This document shows, one piece after another, positions 18,272 through 27,707 of a DNA stretch of 33,341 bases (its first letter is position 1; every line of letters begins with the position of its first letter). The DNA is from a candidate division TM6 bacterium GW2011_GWF2_32_72. Its GTDB lineage: Bacteria > Babelota > Babeliae > Babelales > CAIQNR01. A program made the position numbers and the translations under genes. The DNA is taken from the NCBI GenBank assembly GCA_945882015.1, contig CAMCVM010000003.1, forward strand, positions 1 to 33,341, read 5' to 3'. Under the pieces are notes generated by a model. That model made no database searches, was not told the origin of the DNA, and saw only the letters and a program-made list of their open reading frames with translations.

Positions 18272-19583
18272 ACAAAATAAAGTTGTGGTGGTCGGGCGTG
18301 CAAACGTAGGCAAATCGACCCTCTTTAATCGACTAGCAGAAAATGTAAGAAGTATCACCATGGATTATGTCGGCGTGACTCGTGATTTTTTACAAGACAC
18401 TGTTTCTTGGAAAGGTAAATCATTTGAGCTGATTGATACCGGCGGGATTCAATTACAAAAATCAGAAGATAAAATAACAGAGCAAGTCCGTCTTAAAGCG
18501 ATGGCTATGCTTGAAAAAGCAGCAGTGGTGCTGTTTGTGTGTGATGGTTCTGTGGGCGTTATTCCCGAAGACCGCGCAATTGCAAAATTTGTACACAGAC
18601 TGGGAAAGCCAACTATTTTATTGGTTAATAAAGCAGATGCGAAAATAACAGCAGACAATTTGCCTGAATTTGAACGACTCGGTTTTAAAAATATTATGGC
18701 TATTTCTGCCCAACATGGTACTGGAATGGTTGATCTACTTGATGATATTTTAAATTATCTTCCTAAAGATTTAGCAACTCCAGAAGAAAAACCAGGCTTA
18801 AGAGTTGCTCTTTTAGGGAAACCAAACGTTGGTAAGTCATCGTTGATGAATCGACTACTCAATGAAGAACGTTCAATCGTTTCTGATATTCCCGGTACCA
18901 CGCGTGAAGCGGTAACTGATCGTGTAGTATTTTATCAAGAGCATATTCAAGTGACTGATACAGCAGGGGTAAGAAGAAAACGATCAGTTGATGAAGGTCT
19001 TGAAGAACTGATGGTTAAAAGTTCTTTTCAAGCAGTTCGTGATGCAGATATTGTAATTATGATGCTTGATTCGCAAGAAGCACAAATTTCTCATCAAGAA
19101 TTAAAATTGGCACAATTTGTTTTTGAAAATGGTAAAGCATTAATTTTAGTAAAAAATAAACATGATCTTTTAGATGATACCTTAAAAGAACAATGGGAAT
19201 ATGACGAAGATTTATATGACTTTTTTATGAAAAAGGTTGAAACGTTAACTATTTCCTGCAAAACCGGCTATCACGTGGGCAAATTGATGCCTTTGATTAT
19301 GAAAGTTTGGGAGCGTTATCAGTTCCACGTTTCTATGTCAGAGTTGACACAGTTGTTTAAAGCAGCGCTTGAACGGACTCCATTGATCCGCTGTCAACAA
19401 CGGCTTAAAGTGTATTCGGCAAAACAAGTTGCAACAAAACCACCAACTATTAGACTGAATGTTAACAACCCTGAATGGTTTGAATCAAGCCAGCTGAGTT
19501 TCTTTGAAAATCTATTGCGCAAAAATTATGATCTTAAAGGTGTACCGGTTCAGTTTTCTGCAAAAAAGGTAATGTTTGATTAA
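18264..19583 (+). CDS. der: GTPase Der (EngA)
   Basis: Two G domains (GRANVGKSTL and GKPNVGKSSL); ATG 18264 with SD gtggaggt overlaps the dnaX stop by 8 nt. Confidence 0.95.
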   Translation: MSKQNKVVVVGRANVGKSTLFNRLAENVRSITMDYVGVTRDFLQDTVSWKGKSFELIDTGGIQLQKSEDKITEQVRLKAMAMLEKAAVVLFVCDGSVGVIPEDRAIAKFVHRLGKPTILLVNKADAKITADNLPEFERLGFKNIMAISAQHGTGMVDLLDDILNYLPKDLATPEEKPGLRVALLGKPNVGKSSLMNRLLNEERSIVSDIPGTTREAVTDRVVFYQEHIQVTDTAGVRRKRSVDEGLEELMVKSSFQAVRDADIVIMMLDSQEAQISHQELKLAQFVFENGKALILVKNKHDLLDDTLKEQWEYDEDLYDFFMKKVETLTISCKTGYHVGKLMPLIMKVWERYQFHVSMSELTQLFKAALERTPLIRCQQRLKVYSAKQVATKPPTIRLNVNNPEWFESSQLSFFENLLRKNYDLKGVPVQFSAKKVMFD

Positions 19584-19604
19584 GCAGTTTTATAAGGAGC
19601 ATGT

Positions 19605-19970
19605 ATGAAAGTGCAAATAACGTTTCGAGCAATGGAACATTCACAAGCTGTTGAACACTATGTTCAAGAAGGTTTGCAAAAATTACATAAATTTTTACAA
19701 AAAGAGCCGGACCCAATTAACATCGAAGTTATTTTAGAAGCGCATCGCCAGCATCATCACCATAAAGTTGAAATTCGAATTCACAGCAAGCATAATCATG
19801 CTATTGTAGAACATGAAGGCCCAGATTTGTACCAAGCAATTGATTATGTTATTAAGCATCTTATTGCTGAAGTAAAAAAACGAAAAGATAAGTTTGTAGA
19901 TAAGCAGAAACATGCGGGCAAAGTAAGAACGCTTGATGCTTTGCAAGATGAAGAAGATGATTTATTATAG
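19605..19970 (+). CDS. hpf: Ribosome hibernation promoting factor (short HPF/YfiA-like)
   Basis: MKVQITFRAMEHSQAVEHYVQEGLQKLHKFL...HHKVEIRIHSKHNHAIVEHEGPDLYQAID; SD aaggag. Confidence 0.88.
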   Translation: MKVQITFRAMEHSQAVEHYVQEGLQKLHKFLQKEPDPINIEVILEAHRQHHHHKVEIRIHSKHNHAIVEHEGPDLYQAIDYVIKHLIAEVKKRKDKFVDKQKHAGKVRTLDALQDEEDDLL

Positions 19971-19984
19971 AATGAATAAGTAAT

Positions 19985-20017
19985 AAAAAAGGGCCCATAA
20001 CGGGCCCCTTTTTTTAT
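19985..20017. terminator. Bidirectional terminator between hpf (+) and dsbD (-)
   Basis: aaaaaaGGGCCCataacGGGCCCcttttttt: stem with A and T tracts on both sides. Confidence 0.85.
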
Positions 20018-20020
20018 GTC

Positions 20021-21772
20021 TTAAACTTGTGCGTATTTTTCTAAGACAGCAACAACATCTGCAGTTGCTTCGTCTTCAATTTCGCCTCTCCAGCGATACA
20101 GTTCTTTACCGTCAACGGGGTCAACGATTAAAAGGTTTGGAAACCCTTGAATGGCATAACGTTCTTTAAGTGTTTTAAATGGTTCAAGTTGTGCATCATT
20201 TCCATTAATTGATACCACAATATAGTTTTGGCTGAGTACTTTTGCAATAGCCGGTTCTTTTAATGTTGTTGAAGCAATTAATTTGCATAACGAACAATAT
20301 GGTGCCCAGAAATCTAAAAAGAGTTTTTTGTTTTCAGCTTGTGCATCAATAACTGCTTTTTCATAGTCGGTGTACCAAGTTGTTTCAATACCATCGTCTA
20401 AATGTGGGTAATACAGTTCTTGGAAACTTTCAACCATTAAAAAGACCGATAAAGCTACTCCGGTTACCCCTAAAACATTTTTGATATTACGCCACGCTGC
20501 AGAACGTTCTGTTGAGGCAGAGCGTAGATAATAAAGTCCAGTGCATAATGAAAAGATAGTCATCATAATTAATACTGACCACCATGGAATAATTGTGCTG
20601 ATATAATAAAAGCACATTCCAATGAGCATGAATCCAAAGATCTTTTGAATTTCCAGCATCCAACCACCAGCTCGTGGCAGAAGGTTTATTGAACTTGAAA
20701 ATGTTCCAATAATTAATAACGGAGTGCTGATTCCAATTCCAAAGGCAAATAATAATAAAAACCCAACAAATTTATTTGCCATTGTTGCAACCATTGCAAG
20801 AATCAAAGCAAGTCCAGGAGAAAGGCATGGTGATGCAACAGAGCCACTAATTAACCCAAACAGAAAGATCGACCCAAATGATCCACCACCTTGTATGGAA
20901 TGTTTTTTCTGTAAAAAGCGAGGAATGTACAGATTATAAAGTCCAAATAAAGACAATGCAAAATAAAGAAGTAACGCAACAATAAATATAATAAATAGAG
21001 GATTAGCAAGCATATGCCCAAAAGCTTGTCCTGATGTTGCAGCAAGTAGTCCAAATAATGAGAACGTTGTTGAAATACCAAGCGTGTACGCAGATGAAAG
21101 TAAAAAGTTAGTAAGTAATGATTTGCTGCCTTGCGATTGTAAAACGCCCACCGTTATAGGAATCATTGGATAGATACAAGGAGTAAGGCTTAATAGAATA
21201 CCAAGTACTAAAGCAAAAAGAATGCGTAAGGCAACTGAATTGGTAGTAGTTAAATAGGTTTGTAGTGCTTTTATCAATTCTTTAGCATTAAACGTCGATT
21301 GCTTTGTGGATGAAGTATCATTGCCTGTTGTTGTGGTGTTACTATCAGTTAGAAGAATTTGTGTAGTTTCAGATTCTGTATTGGTAGAAAAAGTAACTGG
21401 AATAAATTGTTGAAACAGTTCTGAATTTTCTGAATTAAGGCAACTCATGTGCAAGAAAGCATTATCAAGTGTATCAGTTGTTTTAAGAGTAGCATTGATA
21501 ACAAAATCTTTATCATAACCTAAGAATTTTTTATGATGTGCAAATAATTCTATTGGTTCCTGTTTTATATTCCAAGAAAGCTGAGCATCAGGATGATTGA
21601 TTGAAAGCTGCACAGATCTTCTGTCAATAATTTCTCCGGGTGCCAGATGAACTTGAAGGTCAAGGCTAAGCTGTCCAAAATCTTTCTGAATAGCTCCGGT
21701 GCTCAGTGTAAGCGCTTGTAATGTTTGATAAAAAGATCCAGCTAAAGCCGCTATGAGCACAATTTTTTTCAT
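20021..21772 (-). CDS. dsbD: Thiol:disulfide interchange protein DsbD-like
   Basis: N-terminal DsbD domain, TM Cys motifs LTPCIYPMIPITVG and ASPCLSPGLAL, C-terminal thioredoxin CSLC. Confidence 0.88.
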   Translation of the reverse strand: MKKIVLIAALAGSFYQTLQALTLSTGAIQKDFGQLSLDLQVHLAPGEIIDRRSVQLSINHPDAQLSWNIKQEPIELFAHHKKFLGYDKDFVINATLKTTDTLDNAFLHMSCLNSENSELFQQFIPVTFSTNTESETTQILLTDSNTTTTGNDTSSTKQSTFNAKELIKALQTYLTTTNSVALRILFALVLGILLSLTPCIYPMIPITVGVLQSQGSKSLLTNFLLSSAYTLGISTTFSLFGLLAATSGQAFGHMLANPLFIIFIVALLLYFALSLFGLYNLYIPRFLQKKHSIQGGGSFGSIFLFGLISGSVASPCLSPGLALILAMVATMANKFVGFLLLFAFGIGISTPLLIIGTFSSSINLLPRAGGWMLEIQKIFGFMLIGMCFYYISTIIPWWSVLIMMTIFSLCTGLYYLRSASTERSAAWRNIKNVLGVTGVALSVFLMVESFQELYYPHLDDGIETTWYTDYEKAVIDAQAENKKLFLDFWAPYCSLCKLIASTTLKEPAIAKVLSQNYIVVSINGNDAQLEPFKTLKERYAIQGFPNLLIVDPVDGKELYRWRGEIEDEATADVVAVLEKYAQV

Positions 21773-21858
21773 GACATCTCCTTGTAAAAAGTTGCTTTTT
21801 GTTACTGATTATTTAGAATAACTGTAACTTAAAATTTATACAAAGCAAATAAGTTTAA

Positions 21859-21931
21859 GGGGCTGTAGCTCAGTTGGTAGAGCGCATGGATGGCATTCAT
21901 GAGGCCAGGGGTTCGAATCCCCTCAGCTCCA
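21859..21931 (+). tRNA. tRNA-Ala(GGC)
   Basis: Acceptor GGGGCTG/CAGCTCC with the G3.U70 identity pair; anticodon loop ATGGCAT; T-loop GGGGTTCGAATCCCC; CCA not encoded. Confidence 0.95.
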
Positions 21932-21971
21932 TTCTCCATTCTCGCTGAAAAATTACTTTTTATTGTATCGT

Positions 21972-22751
21972 TTATATAAAAAATGGGTCTTCTTCTTTTA
22001 GTAATTCTGGTTTTGTAAAAAGCAGAATTAAGAATGGATTCGGGCGGTTAGCAGGTTTATTTTCAAGATTGTGTAAAAATTTTTCTAACTTTTTAATTGC
22101 ATGTTGAGCGCGTGCTACCCCTTGTTTTAATTTTCTTTGAGCTTCAAGTAACTTTTTATAGTTTTCTTGATAATTTTTAATATTATCAAGCGCTTTTTCT
22201 AGCAATTTTCTTTTTTCTTGAGTGCTCATAGTGGGGAGTTCTTTTTTAATTGCTTCTATTGCATCTTCGGCTATTTGAGCATAACTTTTTTGTAATTCTG
22301 GATGTCTTGTTTCTCTATAGATTTTAGCTTCGCTTTCTTGTGTCATACTATTTCCATTAAGATCTGTGCCAAGGTGTAAACTGAATGTTAAAGCATCAGA
22401 TAAATGATAACGATAGACCGTAAAAAGTTCATGTTGATAAATAGCACATAAAGGGCTCAAAGGTCTTCTTTGGATAAATTCAGAACAATACAGCAAACTA
22501 TTATTTTTAGGTACACTATAAGAGAGAACTTTTTTTGCTTTATTAGCCATTCCTTGTAATTGGCGAAGAAGACCATCAATTTCATCATCTTCATCATCAT
22601 AATCTAACGCTGCGCGAGGTGTGTTTGTATTAAGAAGAAGCTGTTGTTGTTGTCGTTCTTTTACGTATTGTTTATACGTTAAAGAGTTGGGATTTTGATC
22701 AGCTTCCTGAGCAAACAAGGTATAAGAAAACAATAACAGCAATAATAACAT
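21972..22751 (-). CDS. Exported hypothetical protein with C-terminal coiled-coil-like region
   Basis: Signal peptide MLLLLLLFSYTLFAQ; Lys/Glu/Leu-rich heptad-like C-terminal half. Confidence 0.55.
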   Translation of the reverse strand: MLLLLLLFSYTLFAQEADQNPNSLTYKQYVKERQQQQLLLNTNTPRAALDYDDEDDEIDGLLRQLQGMANKAKKVLSYSVPKNNSLLYCSEFIQRRPLSPLCAIYQHELFTVYRYHLSDALTFSLHLGTDLNGNSMTQESEAKIYRETRHPELQKSYAQIAEDAIEAIKKELPTMSTQEKRKLLEKALDNIKNYQENYKKLLEAQRKLKQGVARAQHAIKKLEKFLHNLENKPANRPNPFLILLFTKPELLKEEDPFFI

Positions 22752-22821
22752 GTAAAACTCCTTTGTATGTTATTACCATAAGGAATTGTAAATTTAAAAA
22801 AAAGATTTTATCAAATTATTT

Positions 22822-24048
22822 TTATACTAATAAAGCTATGTGAGGTTTTGGTTTATATAATAAACAAGGTTGAATTTTTTCATTAAATTCTTGTAATTCT
22901 TTATTAACTCTCTCTTTAAAACCTTTTATTGATAATTTTCCTTCTAATACTTGGGTATAATCTTTGGTTCCAATAATGTGATTGATTAAAGGGCGATACT
23001 TAAAAGGTATATCGTACTGTTGAATCCAATTGATCAGTTGGCATAAAAAGTTTATTGCAGAAAATGAGTTAATATCACTAATAGTAAAGTTAATTCCTTT
23101 TACTGGCTCTTTAAAATGAGGATGATCCTTTGCCATTGTTGGTTCAGAAGTTTTTATACCATGCTTTTTGCAAATATCTATTAATTGCTGCCAATCTATG
23201 TTTTTTTCAATACACAATTGCTCTGGTAGGCCAATCCATCTAAAAGCATTTTTTGTATCAAGCGCAACATCAAAAGGGCGCATGTTATCAAGAATGCATC
23301 CAAATGAATAACCAAAGCATGCTTGTGTTGATTGTAAATTCGGAGAAAGCCCTATTAAAAAACCGTTATCAAAACCGGTTGTTCTTTGATAATCAGGCAT
23401 AGTAATCACGGTTAAAGGAGCCTTTTTTGTTAAACAAAACTCATTAAAATATAAAGCAATTTCACCAATAGTAAGAGCATGCCGAACGGGCAGCGGTGCA
23501 ATTGCTACAAAATGTAATAAATTAGTTTCAACTAAGGGACCTTCCATGATAATCCCCAGTGGGTTTGGCCGATCTAAAACAATAAATGGTATATTTTTTT
23601 CTGCCGCAATTTGCATGCAATAAAACATAATAGAAATATAGGTATAATGACGCATGCCGCTATCTTGCATATCAAAGAGTACATAATCTAAATGGGTTAG
23701 ATCTAAATCTTTTTTAAAGCAAAGCCCAGCATCTCCTTCATATAAACTTACAACAGGGATTCCTGTTATTTCGTCAGTGACATCAGTAATACTAGTGCCA
23801 GCATCAACATTGCCTGTAATTCCATGTTCTGGGGCATAGAGTGTAACTACTTGAACACCAAGCTCACGTAAATAATCAACAGAGCGTTTACCTGTTTGGG
23901 TTATACCTGTTTGATTAGTCACAAGACCTACATGAGATTGTTTTAATTGTTGTAGATAATATTCAGGGATTGCTTCAATACCAAGTTTGAAATCTGTAGA
24001 GCATGTTACAAAAAAAATGCTTGTTACTATAAGAATAAAAAATTTTAT
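22822..24048 (-). CDS. DUF1343/NamZ-like exo-beta-N-acetylmuramidase family protein, probable exported form
   Basis: VTNQTGIT...LYAPEHGITGNVDAGTSITD...FDMQDSGMRHYTYIS...LDRPNPLG...EGPLVE...PLPVRHALTIGEIA. The track starts at GTG 23922, but the same frame continues upstream through a signal-peptide-like segment to ATA 24046-24048. Confidence 0.8.
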   Translation of the reverse strand: MKFFILIVTSIFFVTCSTDFKLGIEAIPEYYLQQLKQSHVGLVTNQTGITQTGKRSVDYLRELGVQVVTLYAPEHGITGNVDAGTSITDVTDEITGIPVVSLYEGDAGLCFKKDLDLTHLDYVLFDMQDSGMRHYTYISIMFYCMQIAAEKNIPFIVLDRPNPLGIIMEGPLVETNLLHFVAIAPLPVRHALTIGEIALYFNEFCLTKKAPLTVITMPDYQRTTGFDNGFLIGLSPNLQSTQACFGYSFGCILDNMRPFDVALDTKNAFRWIGLPEQLCIEKNIDWQQLIDICKKHGIKTSEPTMAKDHPHFKEPVKGINFTISDINSFSAINFLCQLINWIQQYDIPFKYRPLINHIIGTKDYTQVLEGKLSIKGFKERVNKELQEFNEKIQPCLLYKPKPHIALLV

Positions 24049-24059
24049 AAAAGCCCTTT

Positions 24060-24788
24060 TTATACTTTTTTGATCCGGATTGAACCTGTAGTTGTTTTAA
24101 GTTTAATCACTGCCTGTTTAGAGTTGCCAATCATTCCCTTTACATTTTCACCCGTTACGGTTGTAGTTTTAGGTAGATCAAAATCATTTTCTATACTTCC
24201 TATAGCCACTTTTGCTTTTAAAGAAGCATTAATAGTTTCTGGTATCCAGCATTCTATAGATCCATTAACAGAAGTTATTGTTGCTGTATCAGCTAAAGGT
24301 TTTATTAAGATAGGTCCATTAACAGTTTTTGCAGTGATAGGTCCAGAAATATTTTCAATAACAATTGATCCATTAACAGTTTTGATCAGTTCAAGATGAG
24401 CAGATTCAGGAACAAGTAATTCATAATGTAAAGCTAGATTTTTGTGTGGTTCAGATTCTGTTTCAATAACTATAGCTTCTTGCAAAGCATTTATATGAGC
24501 TCGTATCTTTGAAAATTCATCTTTATTGCCTTGTTTAGTAATAATGACATTTACATTGTTATGCTCATGCCCTTTAATAGCAATTGAACCATTAACATTG
24601 GCAACTGAAATTGCAACATCTTTTTTAACAACATAATTTTGGACAGACTCTATAATCTTTTCCTGATTAATCCAGTCAGAATGAAAGGATGCAGAATCTT
24701 CTGATTTTTTAGATTGGAAGGTGCATCCAGAAAAAAAAGAAAGTGAAATAATTACTGAAGGGAAAAGAACTATTTTTTTAATAATCAT
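24060..24788 (-). CDS. DUF4097-like repeat lipoprotein (VNGSI repeats)
   Basis: Lipobox FFSGC; repeated VNGSI/VNGPI/TTGSI strands. Confidence 0.65.
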   Translation of the reverse strand: MIIKKIVLFPSVIISLSFFSGCTFQSKKSEDSASFHSDWINQEKIIESVQNYVVKKDVAISVANVNGSIAIKGHEHNNVNVIITKQGNKDEFSKIRAHINALQEAIVIETESEPHKNLALHYELLVPESAHLELIKTVNGSIVIENISGPITAKTVNGPILIKPLADTATITSVNGSIECWIPETINASLKAKVAIGSIENDFDLPKTTTVTGENVKGMIGNSKQAVIKLKTTTGSIRIKKV

Positions 24789-24812
24789 GTTATACTCTTT
24801 TTAATAATTATA

Positions 24813-25622
24813 TTATACGCTTACTACTTTTATATTTCCGTTGCTGGTGTGAAGTTTCAAAATAGCCTCGCCACCTTCTCCAATAGTTCCACACGCTTCT
24901 TTTTTAAGTTGCGCCAATGTGTTTGAATTATATTTTATAGTCATCGGTTGTAACGTAATAGGAATATCAGATTTAACAGATCCATGCGTTGTTTTTAAAT
25001 AGACTTGGGCATTAGTTTCTTTAGGAATGCAGACTTTAATATTACCTTTTTCTGCAATTGCTAAAATTTTGTGATTCTTTAAAGGTTCATTGGTGTAAAT
25101 ATCAATTGATCCTTTAGTGGTGCTTGTTTTAATTTCACCAGTTACACCATCAAGCTTAATATCACCTTTTTCTGTTCTGGCCATAATCCCTCTTGAGCTG
25201 TTGCAAAAAGTGATCGTGCCTTCTTGCGTATTGACCGATTCAACACAAGCTGATTCAGGAACCAGAATGTCATAATCTACTGTGCATGGTTCAGCGTTTT
25301 TGCAGCTTGTTTCAATCGTGAAATTTTTTGTTGTTGTGCAAAAATCAGCTTTAATAACCGTTGCTTCAAGAGCTTTTTCTGTTCCATTTTTGCGAGCTTC
25401 AATCATTATTTTTGCTTGCTTCCAAGGTTTTATACAGATGTTTCCTTTAACATTGTGAATGTCTATTTTGCAATCATGAGGGACTTTTTTAGTTAAAGAA
25501 ATAACTTCCTGCTTATCAGTATTCCAAAATTTTAACTCTTTCCAAAAAGTAACTGTTTGGTTACTATACAATAAGCAATTGAGTGTAAAAAAAAGGTAAA
25601 AGAGAGATTGATTATGCTTCAC
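24813..25622 (-). CDS. DUF4097-like exported protein, paralogue of the adjacent ORF
   Basis: Signal peptide; repeats VKGNICIKPW, EKGDIKL, TKGSIDI, EKGNIKV, THGSVKS, SNGNIKV; shared YxxLVPESA / YDILVPESA. Confidence 0.65.
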   Translation of the reverse strand: MKHNQSLFYLFFTLNCLLYSNQTVTFWKELKFWNTDKQEVISLTKKVPHDCKIDIHNVKGNICIKPWKQAKIMIEARKNGTEKALEATVIKADFCTTTKNFTIETSCKNAEPCTVDYDILVPESACVESVNTQEGTITFCNSSRGIMARTEKGDIKLDGVTGEIKTSTTKGSIDIYTNEPLKNHKILAIAEKGNIKVCIPKETNAQVYLKTTHGSVKSDIPITLQPMTIKYNSNTLAQLKKEACGTIGEGGEAILKLHTSNGNIKVVSV

Positions 25623-25658
25623 GTGATTCCTTTATTACAATAAGAAGGTGCCATTTTT

Positions 25659-27059
25659 ATGGAGTCTACAATAGTTATTCAAAACATTCAAAGATTAAAA
25701 AAAGAGATATTGCCTTGTTTTGGTAATGTATTAACAGTGGTTGAGGCATTAGACCGATCTGGAGCTCGAGCATTATTAGTTGGCGGAGCCGTGCGAGATC
25801 TTTTGCTAGGTATGCCTGTTAAGGATCTTGATATTGAAGTGCATGGTATCGCGCTCGAGCAGTTAGAAGTTATTCTAAAACGGTTTGGTAATGTCAGAAT
25901 TGTAGGCAAACAGTTTGGTGTATTGCGCATTGATGGTATTGATGTTGATTGGTCAATACCAAGAATTGATGGCGCAGGAAGAAAGCCAATCGTGCAACTT
26001 AATCCATATTTGTCATTGCATGATGCTTTTTTACGTAGAGACTTAACCATTAATGCTATGGGTATTGATTTAATCACCTATCAATTACAAGATCCGTTTA
26101 ATGGGCAAAAAGATTTAGAAGACAAAGTCTTAAAGGCACCAGATCCAGATCTATTTGTTAAAGATCCATTACGTTTTTTTAGAGTTATGCAATTCATAGG
26201 TCGCTTTAATATGCATCCTGATACGCAATTGAATGCTTTGTGTAAAAATATGGATCTTTCTAGTATTGCAACAGAGCGCATTTATGAAGAATATGAAAAA
26301 TTATTATTAAAATCGGCTCGACCATCTTTAGGCTTTGTTTGGCTAAAAAAGATTGAACGACTCAAGCAATTGCTCCCGCAGTTATATGATACTATTGGAG
26401 TGCAACAAGAATTTGAATGGCATCCTGAGGGAGATGTTTTTGAACATTCGATGCAGGCACTTGATAAAGCTGCAACTATTGCCTGTGAAAATGATCAAGA
26501 AAGATTAGTTTTGATGTTTGCAGCTTTATGCCATGATCTTGGAAAAGTTACTCACACGCAAATTATTGATGGAAGAATACGAGCTTTGGGTCATGACACG
26601 GCTGGAGTTCCTTTGGCTCAAAAATTGCTTGATAGATTGACTCACAAACAAGTGATTAAAGAAACAGTTCCCAAGTTAGTTCAGTTTCATATGATGCCGG
26701 GTGCTTTTATTAAAAGTGGAGCAAAACGAGCTGCTTATAAACGTCTTGCAAAAAAACTTGCACCACAAACACATTGTGCCATGCTTGCAAAAGTAGCATT
26801 TGCAGACAAATGTGGCAGAAATCCAGAAAAGAATGGGCCATTGCTTAACTGTTTTTTGCCGGATATAGAAGCATTTGTTGATGCAGCACAAAAAATAGGA
26901 GTTTTATTTGCTCCAGAAGCACCAGTTTTGATGGGAGCAGATCTTTTAGAGTTTGTAAAACCAGGGCCTCAAATGGGTAAACTGCTTGAAAAAGCTTATC
27001 AAATACAGATTGATGAAGGTATTACGGATAAAGACCTATTGAAAAAACGAATTCTTTAA
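25659..27059 (+). CDS. cca: CCA-adding enzyme / tRNA nucleotidyltransferase with HD domain
   Basis: LLVGGAVRDLLLGMPVKDLDIEVHG; RRDLTINAMGID; KDPLRFFRVMQF; HD motif FAALCHDLGK. Confidence 0.92.
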   Translation: MESTIVIQNIQRLKKEILPCFGNVLTVVEALDRSGARALLVGGAVRDLLLGMPVKDLDIEVHGIALEQLEVILKRFGNVRIVGKQFGVLRIDGIDVDWSIPRIDGAGRKPIVQLNPYLSLHDAFLRRDLTINAMGIDLITYQLQDPFNGQKDLEDKVLKAPDPDLFVKDPLRFFRVMQFIGRFNMHPDTQLNALCKNMDLSSIATERIYEEYEKLLLKSARPSLGFVWLKKIERLKQLLPQLYDTIGVQQEFEWHPEGDVFEHSMQALDKAATIACENDQERLVLMFAALCHDLGKVTHTQIIDGRIRALGHDTAGVPLAQKLLDRLTHKQVIKETVPKLVQFHMMPGAFIKSGAKRAAYKRLAKKLAPQTHCAMLAKVAFADKCGRNPEKNGPLLNCFLPDIEAFVDAAQKIGVLFAPEAPVLMGADLLEFVKPGPQMGKLLEKAYQIQIDEGITDKDLLKKRIL

Positions 27060-27537
27060 CAGATCCTTCAAAGGAAACATTCATTTTAAGGGAAACTTGA
27101 ATCTTTTCTTTGTTTAATTGATCTAAAATATTTTCTCGATGGTGTTCTGCAAAAATACCATAACCCGCTCTAATTTCGGTAATATTTTCTAAATCTTTAT
27201 CAATCCTTGAAATTTTAGGCTTAAATGCAACAGAATTAGCAGCAGTTGGATAAGTGTCTATCGTTAAGATATTTTTTTCTGTCTTGAGTTTAAAATAGCC
27301 ATATTTAATTAATTTACTCAATGTGTCCGTGATTACAGGGTCTACATGAACCGGAAAGTATCCTTTATCAACTTCTGGTAAAGCGGCAGGAAAATTTTTT
27401 GTAGGGCTGCCATATCCACTATCTAGAGAAGTAGTAGATTTAGCAGAAGCAGTAGATTCAGTGCGAGCTCTTAGTCGGGATTCACTTGTTTGACTTGTGC
27501 CACCGATCAAAAGCATTAACAATAAAATGTGTAGCAT
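27022..27537 (-). CDS. Exported hypothetical protein
   Basis: Signal-like N-terminus and a 171-aa ORF; 3' end overlaps cca convergently by 38 nt. Confidence 0.5.
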   Translation of the reverse strand: MLHILLLMLLIGGTSQTSESRLRARTESTASAKSTTSLDSGYGSPTKNFPAALPEVDKGYFPVHVDPVITDTLSKLIKYGYFKLKTEKNILTIDTYPTAANSVAFKPKISRIDKDLENITEIRAGYGIFAEHHRENILDQLNKEKIQVSLKMNVSFEGSVKEFVFSIGLYP

Positions 27538-27707
27538 GTTCTGTCTTTCATGATTTTTTTATAAAGTGACCTCTATGATATAAGCATTAGATGCAAAGAT
27601 CAAGGGTCTTTAAGCCAAAAAGCTCTTTTGCCGATTCTATTGCAAAAGCTATGACCGCTCTGATATCTTAAAAATTAAGGACAATAAGGGAATATAAAGG
27701 GGGCAGT

